The notes: a model not told the origin generated them from the sequence alone. Numbered from the stretch's first letter, positions 45,401 to 56,938 are shown. The stretch: 60,000 nt of DNA from Adiantum capillus-veneris (GCA_014529385.2 CM043966.1:98383587-98443586), one strand, 5' to 3'. Numbers and translations are program-made.

Positions 45401-47667
45401 GACACCCATTCTGAGTTTTCTACAGGATAGATGAATCCCGCCTCCAGCAGTTTCCTTACCTCGACCAAGAGTGCTTTTTCTTGTATGACCCCCAATTGTC
45501 GTAGCTTTTGCACAACTGGTTTTACCCCTTCATTCAGCTTAATATGATGTTCCACCACTGTAATGCCTGTGATTCTTTCATAGTTGTCAATGAACAGGTT
45601 AGGAAATCCCATCAACATTTGCAAAAAACTATCTTTCTCCTCATGTGTTAATTCCGTAGACAACATACCCTTCAACCTACTTCCTCCTAGGCCAAGTGAT
45701 TTGCTCTCCTCTTCATTGGTTTGCCCTTTTGGTGATGGATCACCAGTTGTGCTTACCCTTTGTGGATCCTTCATAATGATACCCATCACATCAATGGAAC
45801 TATCACTTTCGTTGGTGGATGTGGTCTCCTCCTCAGAACTAGAAGATTCGCTAGTGGTTTCATCTGCCGATGTTTCCAGATTCATTTGCTTCTGCTTGCC
45901 AATCCTCATGTCGTAGTAGATTGTCTCCCCTTTCTTACCGGTCATGCGTAGAAGGCCAGTACCCCAGTCCTGTTTTCCCTTCATGGCCATCAACCATGGC
46001 CTTCCCAAAATTAGTGGATAGCCCTCCCCCTTAGTAGGCATTACAAAACCATCTACCTCTACCTCAGTGTTGAAAGCTTTGATTTTCACGGCACTTACCA
46101 CACCCACACACTTTACTTTTGCATTGTTTGCCATCTTTGCCTTGCATGGAGAAGGCCTGTCAACCTCCAGCCCTAATCGAAGCATCATAGCTTCGCTTAT
46201 TACACAGATTTTTGCACCTCCATCAATGTAGGTGTTTCCAACCCTCTTTCCTTTTATGTTTACGTCGACAATTGGAAGGATGTCATCCATGTTGCTTCCC
46301 GAAATTGCTCCGGCTACCTTTGTTTTGGAGCGTCTTGTACTTACCATTTTAGACCATTGTCGCCTTACTTTTGGTGCAAGATGTAGAAGCTGTGGCCATG
46401 TAATCTTCGGTCCTTGCTCTGCCACATCCAATGTTAGATCATAGGGCTTAGAAATTTCCCCTAACTGGATGTCGGTGATGCCCAATTTCCGTCGTGGCCT
46501 GGATGGCCTCTTGCTAGTTTCTCCTCTCATGCTTCTCTCATCATCTGATTGTGTAGCTTTCTCCCTCCTAGCTCTTTTCACAGTCATGGCTTCAAGTGGT
46601 TCTAAAAAGGTTACCTTCTCCTTACCCTTGTCCGTCTCCCTTCCTCTGGGTGGATCCACTACTATGGCTTTTCCTTTCTCTTCTAACCTTATGATGTTTA
46701 CAGGGCGATTAGGTAGTGGGGCTGGTGGAAGAGGTGGGATGGATGCTTGTAGTGGTGTCTGGGGTGGACGTAGAATTTGTGTTGGTGGGGGTGGTGCTCG
46801 GGGTGGGGGTGTTCTTTCTCTAGGGGGTGACAATTGGCTCCTCCTACCTCCTCTATTATAGTTTTGTCGTGGTTTGGGACAGTAGTACATACCGTGACCG
46901 TCTTCTCCGCAGTTGTAGCAATGATACTCCCTATTTTGTCGTCGTGCTCTTCCAGGGTCTTGATCTCTTTCTTGACTCCTCCCTTGTTGTATTAAGTGGA
47001 CAGAAAAATTCTGCAGTTGGTCAGTAATATGGGCCAACATATCTTGTTGGTCATCTCTTACCCCAAGAGCCGGTGGTGGTGGTGGAATGGTGGTTGTCGT
47101 AGTTGCTAGTCGACGCGATGTTCTTGATTCTGTTGACTCGGTTTCTTTGGCTTTCATTCGCAGCTTCTTGTCTTTAAGGCGAGCAATCTCAACGGCTAAC
47201 TCGTACGTAGCCGGGAATCTACCTTTCACCTTCTCCTTGAGAAGCGGCCATAAGCCATGCGTGAACCAATCTTTTTTTAGGAAATTGGGTGCAGCTTCCC
47301 CCCTAGCCAGTGACTCAACCCACCGTTCCCACAAATCCACAATTTTGGACTCATAGGTGGCATATTCTAAAAGACCCTCCTACTTCAAGTCTCTTAACTT
47401 GTCCCACAACTTTTCTGAAGTGGTACCTCTCTCAAAGCGCCTCTTAAAAGCGGTTTTTAAGGGTTCCGAGTCATCCTTGGTTGCTTGTGGAAGTGCATTG
47501 TACCATGATCTAGATTCTAGCTTCATGAGATGCTTAAAGATTCTAACCCGGGATTCATCCGTATCTTTGTTGCTCACTACACATGCTACTTCAAAGTCAT
47601 CTAGGAAGTCTGTTACCAAATCCTCCCCCTTCTTTCCTTTAAATGTTGGAAATGCTACACTTGCCAT
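42410..47667 (-). pseudogene. D2 gag-pol (nearly intact, two frame breaks)
   Basis: ATG 47667 (MASVAFPTFKGKKGED) opens gag. TAG at 47380-47382 replaces the CAG seen in D1, then 1441 codons run open to 43015. Gag; knuckle CYNCGEDGHGMYYC near 46900; retropepsin YIDGGAKICVISE near 46220; RT with CDGYSGYFQIRIA, MPFGLTNAPATFQR and VFIDDFCIYSS near 45050; degenerate gypsy RNase H (VTSSVGDDSLGAVL lacks the usual first Asp context); archaeal-type RNase H YFDGAYKRASDKAAAG near 44170; H2C2 near 43440-43560; integrase GIDAIGP, IISHRGPGF (second catalytic Asp changed to His) and NGLVEK. A 1-nt loss shared with D1 then moves the C-terminus to 42410-43045. Confidence 0.93.
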
Positions 47668-47732
47668 GATTACTGAGAGAGAGCTAGAAAGACACACCGC
47701 TTAACTTGCAAAAGTTTTTTTCTTCTTTACAA

Positions 47733-48441
47733 GGAGGCGTGTATACCCTCTTATACTAGGACATAGATTAAAACTTCAAACGGTACATTGCCTTGTACCA
47801 AAGGTAGGACAAATGGTTGATCTGATGCCAAAACCTCAAAAAATCGCTCCCCACCCAACATGGTGTCAATGACGTGCTAGTAGTGAGCCTTCAAATCCAG
47901 TATTACCTTGATTGAGCGTACACGTGTTGGTATGTGTGTTCTGTCTTGAGGTAGGTTGTACTGATTCATGTGAAGCTTAGAGGTGCTTAGTCACTGTCCA
48001 AGCTTGTGGGAGAGGGTGGTGTTCTTTCCTGAAACAAACTCAGTAGATCCCAAGTTTCTCTAGTGAGAGTGTGAGCCAATGCTTCCGTTATCTGTGCTGC
48101 AGCATCAGGTGCGACTTGAAAACTGACTGTGATAATTACCTCGGTGACTTGAGTTACCCGATTCTCAAAGTAGAATAGTGTTGATTCTCTATTGTGTAGA
48201 GCTCCTTTCATTTTGTTGTTGTTGGTTGGGGACATGGTTTCGAGCTTCTCCTTCTTCTTCTTGGCACTTGGCCTATGTATATCCACTGGGTTTGGCGTGT
48301 TGGTTGACTCTCCCACTGCAAATCGATAACCGTTACGCCTGGCACTCGAGCTTCGATGGAGATGCGGAGTTCGTCTAGTTGTGCTTGGAGCTCTTCTTCT
48401 TCTGTCTTCCAATTAGCAAATCCTGCTAGCCATTCATCCAT
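47733..48441 (-). CDS. D2 pre-gag ORFs of unknown function
   Basis: Counterparts of the D1 leader ORFs. ORFa starts at ATG 48441 (MDEWLAGFANWKTEEEELQ), the longer ORFb spans 47987-48412 (141 codons, including FYFENRVTQVTEVIITVSF), and an ORFc copy downstream has TAG at 47877-47879 where D1 has CAG. The arrangement PBS, short ORFs, gag is the same in both copies. No domain recognised. Confidence 0.5.
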
Positions 48442-48514
48442 TCACAATAGTTTAAGGGTTTCAATCTTGTAAACTGAAGGGTTTCATGAAAAGTTCCTCA
48501 GTGGGGGCACCAAA

Positions 48515-48729
48515 TGACGGGAGCAAACGCACCCCAAACCCCGACGGCCTCTAAAACACCGGGGACCAAATAGCGCGCCTCGAGCCTGTCATGGTAAAGC
48601 AAACATGGGGCACCACCTAGCTTCAGCGTCTAGGACGCAAACAACACACCACCATAATAAATTTTTCATCCAAGAGAGATGGATGCTTGGGAGTAATGAT
48701 GAAAAGGAAAGGGAATGAGATCAAGTGAG

Positions 48730-48776
<47 letters not shown>

Positions 48777-50095
48777 GGGAGGGGGTATAGCGGCTTAGTA
48801 CTTAGGCATCACAAAAGGATGTCGAATCCGCACACCCTTCACACATACACAAGCTCACTCCAAAACACAAGACTAGGTGGCGATTCCGCACACCTCACAT
48901 GGGAAAAACATTGCAAGAAAACATACTCACAAAACCTCAAGCTTTATTTAGAGAATTAGGCGATGAAATGGGGAGCATAGGGTAGGGGAATGAGAAGGGA
49001 GAGAGAGGTAGAGCACATGGCGGATAGGTGGGAGTTGATGGCGAAGACTCGCACGAGGATTATGGCCATCATCCTTCATTTAGTTGCCCTTCATCTTCCA
49101 TAGCCAAGGGTGTAGAGGTCATGCTCAAGAAAAGCATGGTGATTGCGGTAATGGTGATTGTGTGGGTGTGTGTGTGTGTGTGCACTAGTCACACACAGTG
49201 CATAGTGTGTTCTTTGGTGATGTTTTGTGTGTTTAGTGTGATGGTGACCCCTCTTTATATAGGGGAGGAGGGGGGAGAAATTCTAGAATTTAGAAATGAA
49301 GAAATCATTATCTACATAGGCCATGTGACTGTGGGCCCCACTTGTCTGGCTGTGTGTATATGTGCCAGAACACCAGTCTCATGAGAGAGAGACTAAGAGA
49401 GAGAGATGGGTTGATGAAAAAAAAGTGAGAGGTGACATGGAGAATAAAGTAATTACAAGAGGGGAGAGAGGGGAGTCTGTTCAGAGGTGAATCTATGTGC
49501 AGATGTGTGTGAACACAAGAAAAATCAGGTACCCACCGGGTGGGGATGGGTCTGTGGGCACCTTTTTCAGTGAAACTGAGTGTGTGTGAGTGTGGGGGAG
49601 GTTATTTAGCTACAAGACAAGAGACATGGCGCCCTTTAGAGAGAGAGGGGGGTATTTGGGTCATGGGATATGATAGGAGAGAGAAAGAGAGAGTGGGGTA
49701 TAGTATTTTGGAAGATAGGGTAAGTTGCATGTGAGTTAGGGTGCATTATTGGTGAGTTATAATGCATTATTGGTGAGAGGTGGGGTAGCTTGAGGGGAGA
49801 GAGAAAGGAGAAAGGACAAGGGGAAGAGAGAGGGGGTTGACCTTTTGAGTGGAGGAGAGGAAAAGGGACACCCGGCGGGGCAACAGTGAAGAAAAAGGAG
49901 GCAAGGTGGGGATGGGCTACCCCGCAGGCATGAGATGGCCTATTTTACCTTTCTTATATATTTACATAATCATACTTTATTTTTTTCTTAATTTTTCCAA
50001 TGCCTTTTATCACTCCCTCCCTAAGAGGGGGTTTTCATGGGGTGGGGACGAGAGAAGAGGGGTATTGGAGCTTGGCTTGTGAAAAGCCCCCATCA
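48515..50095 (-). repeat. D2 5' LTR
   Basis: 1581 bp, the longest of the four because its GA run (about 48729-48772) has expanded. Inside it the minus strand reads TTTGGTGCCCCCACTGAGG as the presumed primer site. Confidence 0.93.
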
Positions 50096-50152
50096 GTGTC
50101 ACACAGGCTAAGAATCCTCCCCTTAAACAAAGAAGGTGGAAGATCATCCATT

Positions 50153-51040
50153 TTACAGTACATCAATATACTCGCAAAAGTAGTTGGGGGTGGCACACAC
50201 ATGGAGACAATTCTCTGCCTGTTGAGCTACATCTCCATCCTCTTCTTCTGCAAGATTGACTCTACTTTTGTCTTTGTTGCTTCCTTGGCATTTTGATGGT
50301 GGATGACCTTTGATGCCGCAATTGCTACAATACTTGTTCTTGTAGGAGTCCTTAGAGAAGTGTCTAGGCTTGCCACACTCATAACACTTCTTGTTTAATC
50401 TAGGTGATGACGATGACGCCCTAGATGATGATGTAAAATTAGTTCCTCCCATTGATTCAGATCTCTTCTTTTTTTTTTTCTTCTTCATGGATTGCCCCTG
50501 TAACATATGTAGAGAAGGTATGGGTTCCTTTTGCTCTAAGATTGTTACTATGTTTTCAAAACTTTCAGGTAGAGCACTCAAGAGCACGTTGACTTGATCT
50601 TCTTCTGGGACTTGGCATTGAATGTAAGTGAGCTGCGTGATTATGCTCATTAGTCTGTTAACGAGGCTTGAACCATCCTCCTCTTAAAGCATAGTAAGTT
50701 TATAAAGAACTTTCCTTAAGCTAATCTTACTTTGCTTTTGTTTAGCACCAAAGTTATGTTTTAGAGTATCCCATGCTTGGATTGCAGTGGTGCAGCTATC
50801 TGTAAAGTGCACATAATTATCATGGAGTGATGTGATAATTATGCCGAGTACTTGTTCATCATTAGCTTGTGCTTGTGCGATTTGGGCCCTAGTGAGAGTT
50901 CCTTCAACAGAAGTGGATGGTTCACTTACTCTCGGTTTTACGACAGACCATAACTGCTTTTTCATGAGGTATCCACGTAGCTTTGTTTGCCATGTATGGA
51001 AGCCGTCCCCATTAAATTTTTCAATCCCTTTTTCTCTCAT
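50153..51040 (-). pseudogene. F gag
   Basis: Minus strand, two frames in the same direction: 50684-51040 (MREKGIEKFNGDGFHTW, KLRGYLMKKQLW, a UBN2-type copia gag start) and 50153-50650 (YIQCQVPEEDQVNVLLSALP, then two zinc knuckles, CYECGKPRHFSKD and CSNCGIKGHPPSKC). The first knuckle ends in Asp-Ser where Cys is expected. A stop near 50684 separates the two. The protein ends CEYIDVL without any protease. As in other gag-only elements it would form particles with enzymes borrowed from a relative. Confidence 0.85.
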
Positions 51041-51949
51041 GGTGCAAAATGGTTATACACACAAAGGGACTTGGTCTTACCAATAGAGAGACTCTTTCTA
51101 TGGCAGTCTCTTTCCCTGTACACAATGATCGGAAGCCAAAATTGTGAAGTCACTCTTCACGTGCATGAAGCCCCTCTTCACAAGTGGTGATTAAATTAGG
51201 TGTGTGGAAGTGTGCGTGCGCCTTGGAGAAGCACGCTTTGAAGTTCGAACAGCTTGGAAGCTTGATCAAATACAAATCAACCATAAAATATTGGCGATGT
51301 CGAGCTTGGTGGTGAAGTCAAGCGTGTTGTTGATGTCGAGCTTGGCTGCCACTTCAAGTGTGCATAAACTTGCGGGTTTTGATCAGCAGAAAGATTATTA
51401 TGGGAGCTTTACAAATTGTTGGAGTTGTGTAGTATGTTGGTGTGAAGCTCCACTATCCAATCAAAGGCTCAAAAGGCTACTATAATTCAAAAAAAGGCAT
51501 TATGTACACAGAAAACAAGACCTGAGAGTTGCTGAGATGAGTAGTTGCCGTCCAAAGCGAGGTGGGCTGATCTTGAAGCCATTCCATGATCAGGTATTGC
51601 AAGAGGGGTGGTTTTTGAGCTATGACTGCATCCGCAAGGGCTGATCGACGAACTTCCAATACCGGGAAGAGATTTTGAAGCGAAGCCAAAGCCGTCAAAT
51701 GAGGTGATAAGATGAAATTTTCAGCTTTTCATGATCCAAAGTTGCAGGAGAGAGCGCCTTAGTGAGGGAAAAACATCCACGAGCTCGGATCGAAGCAACT
51801 TCTAGCCATGCTCTTGATTTTCTTTGATTAAGGGGCTGATTTGGGCTTCTTTATCACCTTCTAAACAGTAATTAATGCACTTGAAAATCAGAAAATTGGA
51901 CTTTTGTGTGATGCTAATAGGATTGCTAAGCTTGTTGTGATGCTCACTG
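51041..51949 (-). other. F untranslated leader
   Basis: About 0.9 kb between PBS and gag with no meaningful ORF. The 60-bp block shared by C and E was not seen here. Confidence 0.6.
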
Positions 51950-51961
51950 GCTCTGATACCA
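51950..51961 (-). other. F primer binding site (initiator-Met tRNA)
   Basis: TGGTATCAGAGC on the minus strand, two bases inside the 5' LTR. Confidence 0.93.
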
Positions 51962-51963
51962 GT

Positions 51964-52034
51964 TGTTGGGGCTGATGGTGAGTGTGTGTTTGTGTATGTT
52001 CAAGGAGGTTTATGTGTGTGTGCAAACATAGCTT

Positions 52035-52091
<57 letters not shown>

Positions 52092-52318
52092 TCGTGATTT
52101 TGACTCAAAAGGTATTACATTAAAGTGCAAACCATAGCGTACAAATATGTACACAGAGGGATTTGTTTATAAGCCTGGAGTAGATATCCGACTGGAGCTC
52201 CTCCCTTTCTACTTAGCTTACACATAGCCATACAACACATAGGCCAAATGCCAAAAGCTAAGCTATACAAGTGTAGAGGTGTTTTCCATGGTTATAGAAG
52301 GACATGCCTATCCCAACA
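51964..52318 (-). repeat. F 5' LTR (right)
   Basis: 355 bp. It is longer than its partner mainly because the GA run (about 52038-52088) is expanded. Confidence 0.92.
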
Positions 52319-52696
52319 ATGAGATCTATGTGTGTTGTTGATTATTGATTATCAATTATCGTAATGTGTGAAAGCCAAAAGCTTGCACTTTAGATTAATT
52401 AATGTAGTGCAATGTGAGCATTGTGATTGAAATGTTTTGTTTGAAGTAATGAGGTTATTTTGTGCTTGAAAAGATAATTTGATTGGCATGAGTTTATACA
52501 GGAAGAATGATAAGACTATCATTGCTTATTGTTAATTTATAATGTAGCGTGAATCTAATTGATAATGTGGGAAAATTTTGATCACATTATTGATCGATAG
52601 AGAATTGCTTATTTAGTTTGTTTTTTTGAATCTATTTTGACCTCAAAATTGATAGTTGTATTTTTTTATTCTAGCAGATTAAATTTATTTGTCAGC

Positions 52697-54722
52697 ATGG
52701 TGAAAGGACATGAGTAGAGTTACGTCCACGAGCTGCGTGTCAGAAAGAATACATCTCAATTGAAATGCAAGACTTGCGGCCAGGAGTTCAGTGGTAATGA
52801 GACCAGAATCAAAGAGCATTTATTTAAAGTCCCTAGTAATGTGTCCGAGTGTACGGCTTTGCCAAGAGATATTCATGATAGATTCCCAAAGTACACTCGC
52901 ATAATAGAGCAAATTCTTGCAGCTAAACATAAAAGTGTTACTGCCAAAGAAGTTGCAACGGATGTTGAAATGTTGGTTGTCAATGAGAGGACTGAGCATG
53001 TGCCTAAAAAATCAAACGATCACACTTCCCACTTAACTCCTCTTCATGGACATGCTTCAACATCAGCAACATCAAATCCTAGCCCAACTAAATTTATTAA
53101 AGCATCATCTAATGGACAAATGTTGTATGAAGCATTAGATAAGAAATGGTTGTTTGAGTTGCACTTGAAATGGATGAAGCTTTTGTGGTGTGCGGTATAC
53201 CATTCAATGCCATGCGTAGTCCCATATTTCAAGATGCACTAATGAGCACCAAAAAAGAGTGTGATTCTTGATTATAATAAAATGCACACAGAGTATCTAG
53301 ATATAAAATTGAAATATAGTACTAAAACCGTCCTCAAGAGCATGGTGGTAGACTTTGTTCCTCCATAAGGTTGCACCATAGTGTTGGATGGATATACTAA
53401 CTATCAGAAGAAGCCACTCATCAATGTGATGCTTATCGACCCTAGAGGCTAGGGTCCATGTTCATGGAAGCCACAGACACCTCTTTAAAAGATAAGACCA
53501 ATGATAATCTAGTAAGGATATACAAGTGTGCCATAGCAAAGGCAAGTGGGCCAAAGAATGTGACTGCAATTGTCACATATAATTCATCCAATTACAAGGA
53601 TGCAGGGAGGGCTATCCAAGTTAAGTACCCAGATATTACTTGAGATTACTTGAGATTCTTGGGTGCCATGTGTCGTGTCACATGCTCTTAATTTGCTATT
53701 AAAAGACATTGATAAAATGTCCATCATAAAACAAATTCTACTAGATGCAAATCATGTGGTGAAATTTATTAGAAATCAATAATTTTTGTATGATCTTTTT
53801 TCAATAAAATCACCCAATAAAACTTTACAGATATTTTGTGCGACAAGGTTTGCAACTGTATACTATGTTCTTGCCACCTTGCAAGAAGTGAAGCTTGCTT
53901 TGATTGAAATGGTAGCCGATAGACGATTGAATGCTTGGCTAAGCAAGTACCCTAGCTACCAAGAGGCAGCTACAATATGTGCACAACTTGTGAACTTACC
54001 AATTTTTTGGCGCAATGTAGAGAGAATTGTCACCTTGGCCAAACCATCGGTAGATCTTTTGTGAATAGTCCACAAGGACTCTTTTGTCTTTGGTCAAGTT
54101 TATTACTATATGCCAGAGGCATTACGCAAAGTAAGAGAGCATGTTGTCTTTGGTGTAAAGGAAAAAGCAACCATAATCACATCTGGAAACAAGCGATGGG
54201 GGTGCAATTTCACATGCCGTTGCATGATGCAGTATTTGTATTGGATCCCAAATTTCAAATGCATCAACAATCGGCTAATAAAGAAGTCATGAATGACTTC
54301 AAAACAGTATGCTCTCAACTATTGGGATAGGAGAATGGGAAAATTGATTTTTGTCAACGAGTTGATTATGCTAATAGAATTGGCATGTTCCAGGATCCAT
54401 GACATATACATGCCATTGCACACACAAGTGCGCCTCTATGGTGGAAGGAGTATGGTGGGAGAAAGTGGAGTTGCAACACACTACACTTAGGGTTCTATGT
54501 GTTACAGTATCAAGTGGAATCTGTGAGAGAAATTGGTTGGCATTTGACTTTATGCATACCAAGAAACGAAACCTTCTTCACCCTAAATGGGTTGCTGATT
54601 TGGTCTACGTCGTTTTCTGCAACGTGAGACTTATCCATAAGCCAGTGAACATTGAAACAAGATCAACACAAAAGCACTATGGTGTCTTTCAAAGCCATGA
54701 AGCTATAACTGCGGAAGTATGA
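52697..54722 (+). pseudogene. hAT-superfamily transposase, degenerate
   Basis: ATG 52697 (MVKGHE) followed by a TAG, then a BED zinc finger (LKCKTCGQEFSGNETRIKEHLF, about 52757-52825). A DUF659-type catalytic segment follows near 53370-53640 (GCTIVLDGYTNYQKKP, then MFMEATDTSL, NSSNYKDAG), then TRFATVYYVLATLQEV near 53840-53885 and the C-terminal hAT dimerisation region near 54500-54650 (GICERNWLAFDFMHTKKRN, VADLVYVVF). Several frameshifts and stops separate these blocks. Transposases of this type cut and paste DNA in the nucleus. Terminal inverted repeats and 8-bp target duplications were not identified. Confidence 0.85.
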
Positions 54723-54891
54723 TGATATGGAATGGGAGATAACTTCAGAATGCTCTGATATGGATTAAGTAGATGATATGATGGGTATGTTTAATGGAGA
54801 CAAAGATGTATGAATAAAGGTCTATAAAAGTTTTCCCGGTGTGATTACATGAAATTTATGAAACACTACCATGCTACACTACTTGATGTTC

Positions 54892-55002
<111 letters not shown>

Positions 55003-55513
55003 GTTACTTTTGCAATAAGAGTCATAACTACATTCAGATGCAATACAATTTTAAATTGAGAATACAAAAATGGACAGTTGAGGGGATAAATGAGGAGTTG
55101 TGACTGAAAAATTGTAGCACTTTGCATTCTCTTCAAATCAAAATAGATAGGGGTAAAGTGAGCAAAGTGCGAGCCAAAGAATGAGTCATCTCACTGAGTA
55201 GTCTGTAAAGTCAGCTTGCTGAGTAGTCCATCTATGTTGAACTCAGTACTTTCAGGCATGGGAGATGGATCTGCAGGTCTTTGGCAATGGTCCGTACAAT
55301 CATGCATAATATTGCAGGGTATAAGCATGTTAACTTGTCATGCTTTTTGTGCTAGTTATCATGTGGCAGCAAGTATATCTTATAAGCATAATGAGAGTGT
55401 AACTTTTCAAACGTGTGGGAATCCATCGAATATTTCAAAATAGGGAGACCACCCTGAATCCACTTTCCTGACCATTTACGCAGTGTTACTCTGAGGGGAG
55501 TGGGGCAGTCAAA
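55003..55513. other. intergenic interval and presumed 5' UTR of the RING/FCP1 gene
   Basis: No ORF of note. A GAGTGGGGCAGTCAA-ATGC-TGGAGAGAAGCGG unit of about 36 bp is duplicated across the start codon region (about 55495-55566), so the first ATG also lies in a small tandem repeat. Confidence 0.4.
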
Positions 55514-55741
55514 ATGCGTGGAGAGAAGCGGAGTGGGGCAGTCAACATGCATGGAGAGAAGCGGGACGCAGGGGCCAGAGGTAAGAGGGGCGCAGGGGCC
55601 AGAGGTAAGAGAGAACCAAAAACAAAGTTGACCCCTGAACTTTCTGCCGCTTCTTCTCTGCCCCAAAAAAGGGTGAAGCTCTCTGATTCCCCAACATCCC
55701 CAATGTCAAAGACCTTGCATAGAAAGGGGAAGGATGACTCA
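55514..55741 (+). other. exon 1: basic N-terminus with putative NLS
   Basis: ATG 55514 gives MRGEKRSGAVNMHGEKRD and two copies of AGARGKR, then SSLPQKRVKLSDSPTSP. KRVKL is the core of the Myc-type nuclear localisation signal. The donor is TCAG|GTACTC. The long TC run 55748-55813 lies at the start of intron 1. Confidence 0.6.
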
Positions 55742-55742
55742 G

Positions 55743-55815
<73 letters not shown>

Positions 55816-56048
55816 CTCATTATGATTTGCGAGGATAGTAGCTGGTGCTGTCTTGGCTGGAGAGTTGTCCCTTGATGTCGGCTTTAGCGGTAGGACATCT
55901 TATGAATAGTCACTTGAAATACAATCGCTCAAGTCGAAGTATGGCTCAAGAAGCACAAACCAGTGTTTGATTTGAACCTTGAAATTGGAAGGAAGTGCTC
56001 AATACTGCACTTTCCTATTGCTAATCTTGTGACATTGGGGGTGTGCAG
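55742..56048 (+). other. intron 1 (307 bp) with (TC)n microsatellite
   Basis: Donor GTACTC, acceptor GGGGTGTGCAG before GCCGATGG. Phase 1: the exon 1 final G plus GC gives Gly. The TC run 55748-55813 is about 66 bp. Confidence 0.65.
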
Positions 56049-56938
56049 GCCGATGGAAAGCTCCAAAGTTTACGGTCCCAGTACAGAGCAAGTTTTGTAT
56101 TACAGCAGAAGAGTTCAATGATGTTCATGGCCTCTCCTTGGCTGGTGCCAACCCCAAACTAGTGAGGTGGGATCAAATCAGTGATGTGGAGTGGTTCAGT
56201 GTTTTCAGAGAGTCAAAGAATCGTAGTCACTATCGCATTAAATGCAGTTGTTTGCGTACTGATATGTTCGACCAGGTGATGTAGCTGCATTACAAGTTGT
56301 ACCAGAAGCCCCCAACAAACATGGAGATCAACTCTGCATTTGCCAAGGGGTTTGTAAAAGAATTCAGCCTGGCGGCAATTGCAAGTAGCTCAGCCATGCA
56401 ATTCAATTGGGCTGAATTCGCTGTCCAGCATTTGCACGACCTCCGAGAGAAAGGGTACTACGAGGCCCATGTCGAAAAGTGGAGGATGCGCAATGTATGT
56501 CTAAACATCGAGGAGGCGCAAGCTGAAATGAAGGAGGATACCAAGGAGACACCCATCTCTCGCCACAGCACTCACCAGCAGGCTGAAAGCCTGTCATTTT
56601 TTGGCGTTGAGAATTTGTAGCACATAAAGGCTGCCTCTGAAATTCTTAGCAAACAAATGCAAGATGCTAAAGAACATCTTCTAACTGCAAAATTAGACTT
56701 TGAAGCTGCGAGGGTTGTCCAAGCAAGCAATGCTAGGGTCACCCCAATTGTGCTTGCTATGAGACAAAAGCTTCACGACGCTGAAAATGAATTACAGAGG
56801 TTACTACAGAGCGACAACATGGATGCAAAGAGGGAAATAGAGTGTAAAGTAAAAATAGATACATTTAAAGAGACATTGGAAGGCTTGGCATTTACTGACA
56901 GTGAGGACACTCTTGCTACTGACTCAACTTGTCAGCGT
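56049..56938 (+). other. exon 2: unknown domain and coiled coil, two in-frame TAG
   Basis: Reads RWKAPKFTVPVQSKFC and VRWDQISDVEWFSVF, then TAG at 56282-56284, then LHYKLYQKPPTNMEINSAF and a helical region. TAG follows at 56618-56620, then ASEILSKQMQDAKEHLL and a coiled coil to TCQR. The donor is CGT|GTAAGTGC. Both TAG codons sit where Gln (CAG) would fit. I recognise no family for the first domain. Confidence 0.6.

Larger units (their letters stand above)
35158..50095 (-). mobile_element. D2: Tat-like Ty3/gypsy retrotransposon, minus strand
   Basis: LTRs at 35158-42381 (3' LTR, split by E; about 1510 bp without E) and 48515-50095 (1581 bp, 5' LTR). The 4-bp duplication GTGT lies at 35154-35157 and 50096-50099. 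Internal order gag, protease, RT, gypsy RNase H, archaeal-type RNase H, integrase. Nearly the same as D1 but with a far more intact pol. It sits just downstream of the F gag stop codon. Confidence 0.94.
34705..52318 (-). mobile_element. F: gag-only copia-type retrotransposon (TR-GAG), holding D2 and E
   Basis: LTRs at 34705-35038 and 51964-52318 read TGTTGGGGCT...CCCAACA on the + strand. A perfect TSD ATGAG lies at 34700-34704 and 52319-52323. PBS is at 51950-51961. Without D2 the internal part is only about 2 kb: a leader, a gag and 119 bp to the 3' LTR. There is no protease, integrase, RT or RNase H. This is the terminal-repeat-with-GAG type of non-autonomous element, minus strand. Confidence 0.88.

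Noticed and set aside
55748-55825. Extension of the exon 1 reading frame into a Ser-Leu tail
   Set aside because: The frame simply runs into the TC repeat; the donor GTACTC just before it joins in frame to exon 2.
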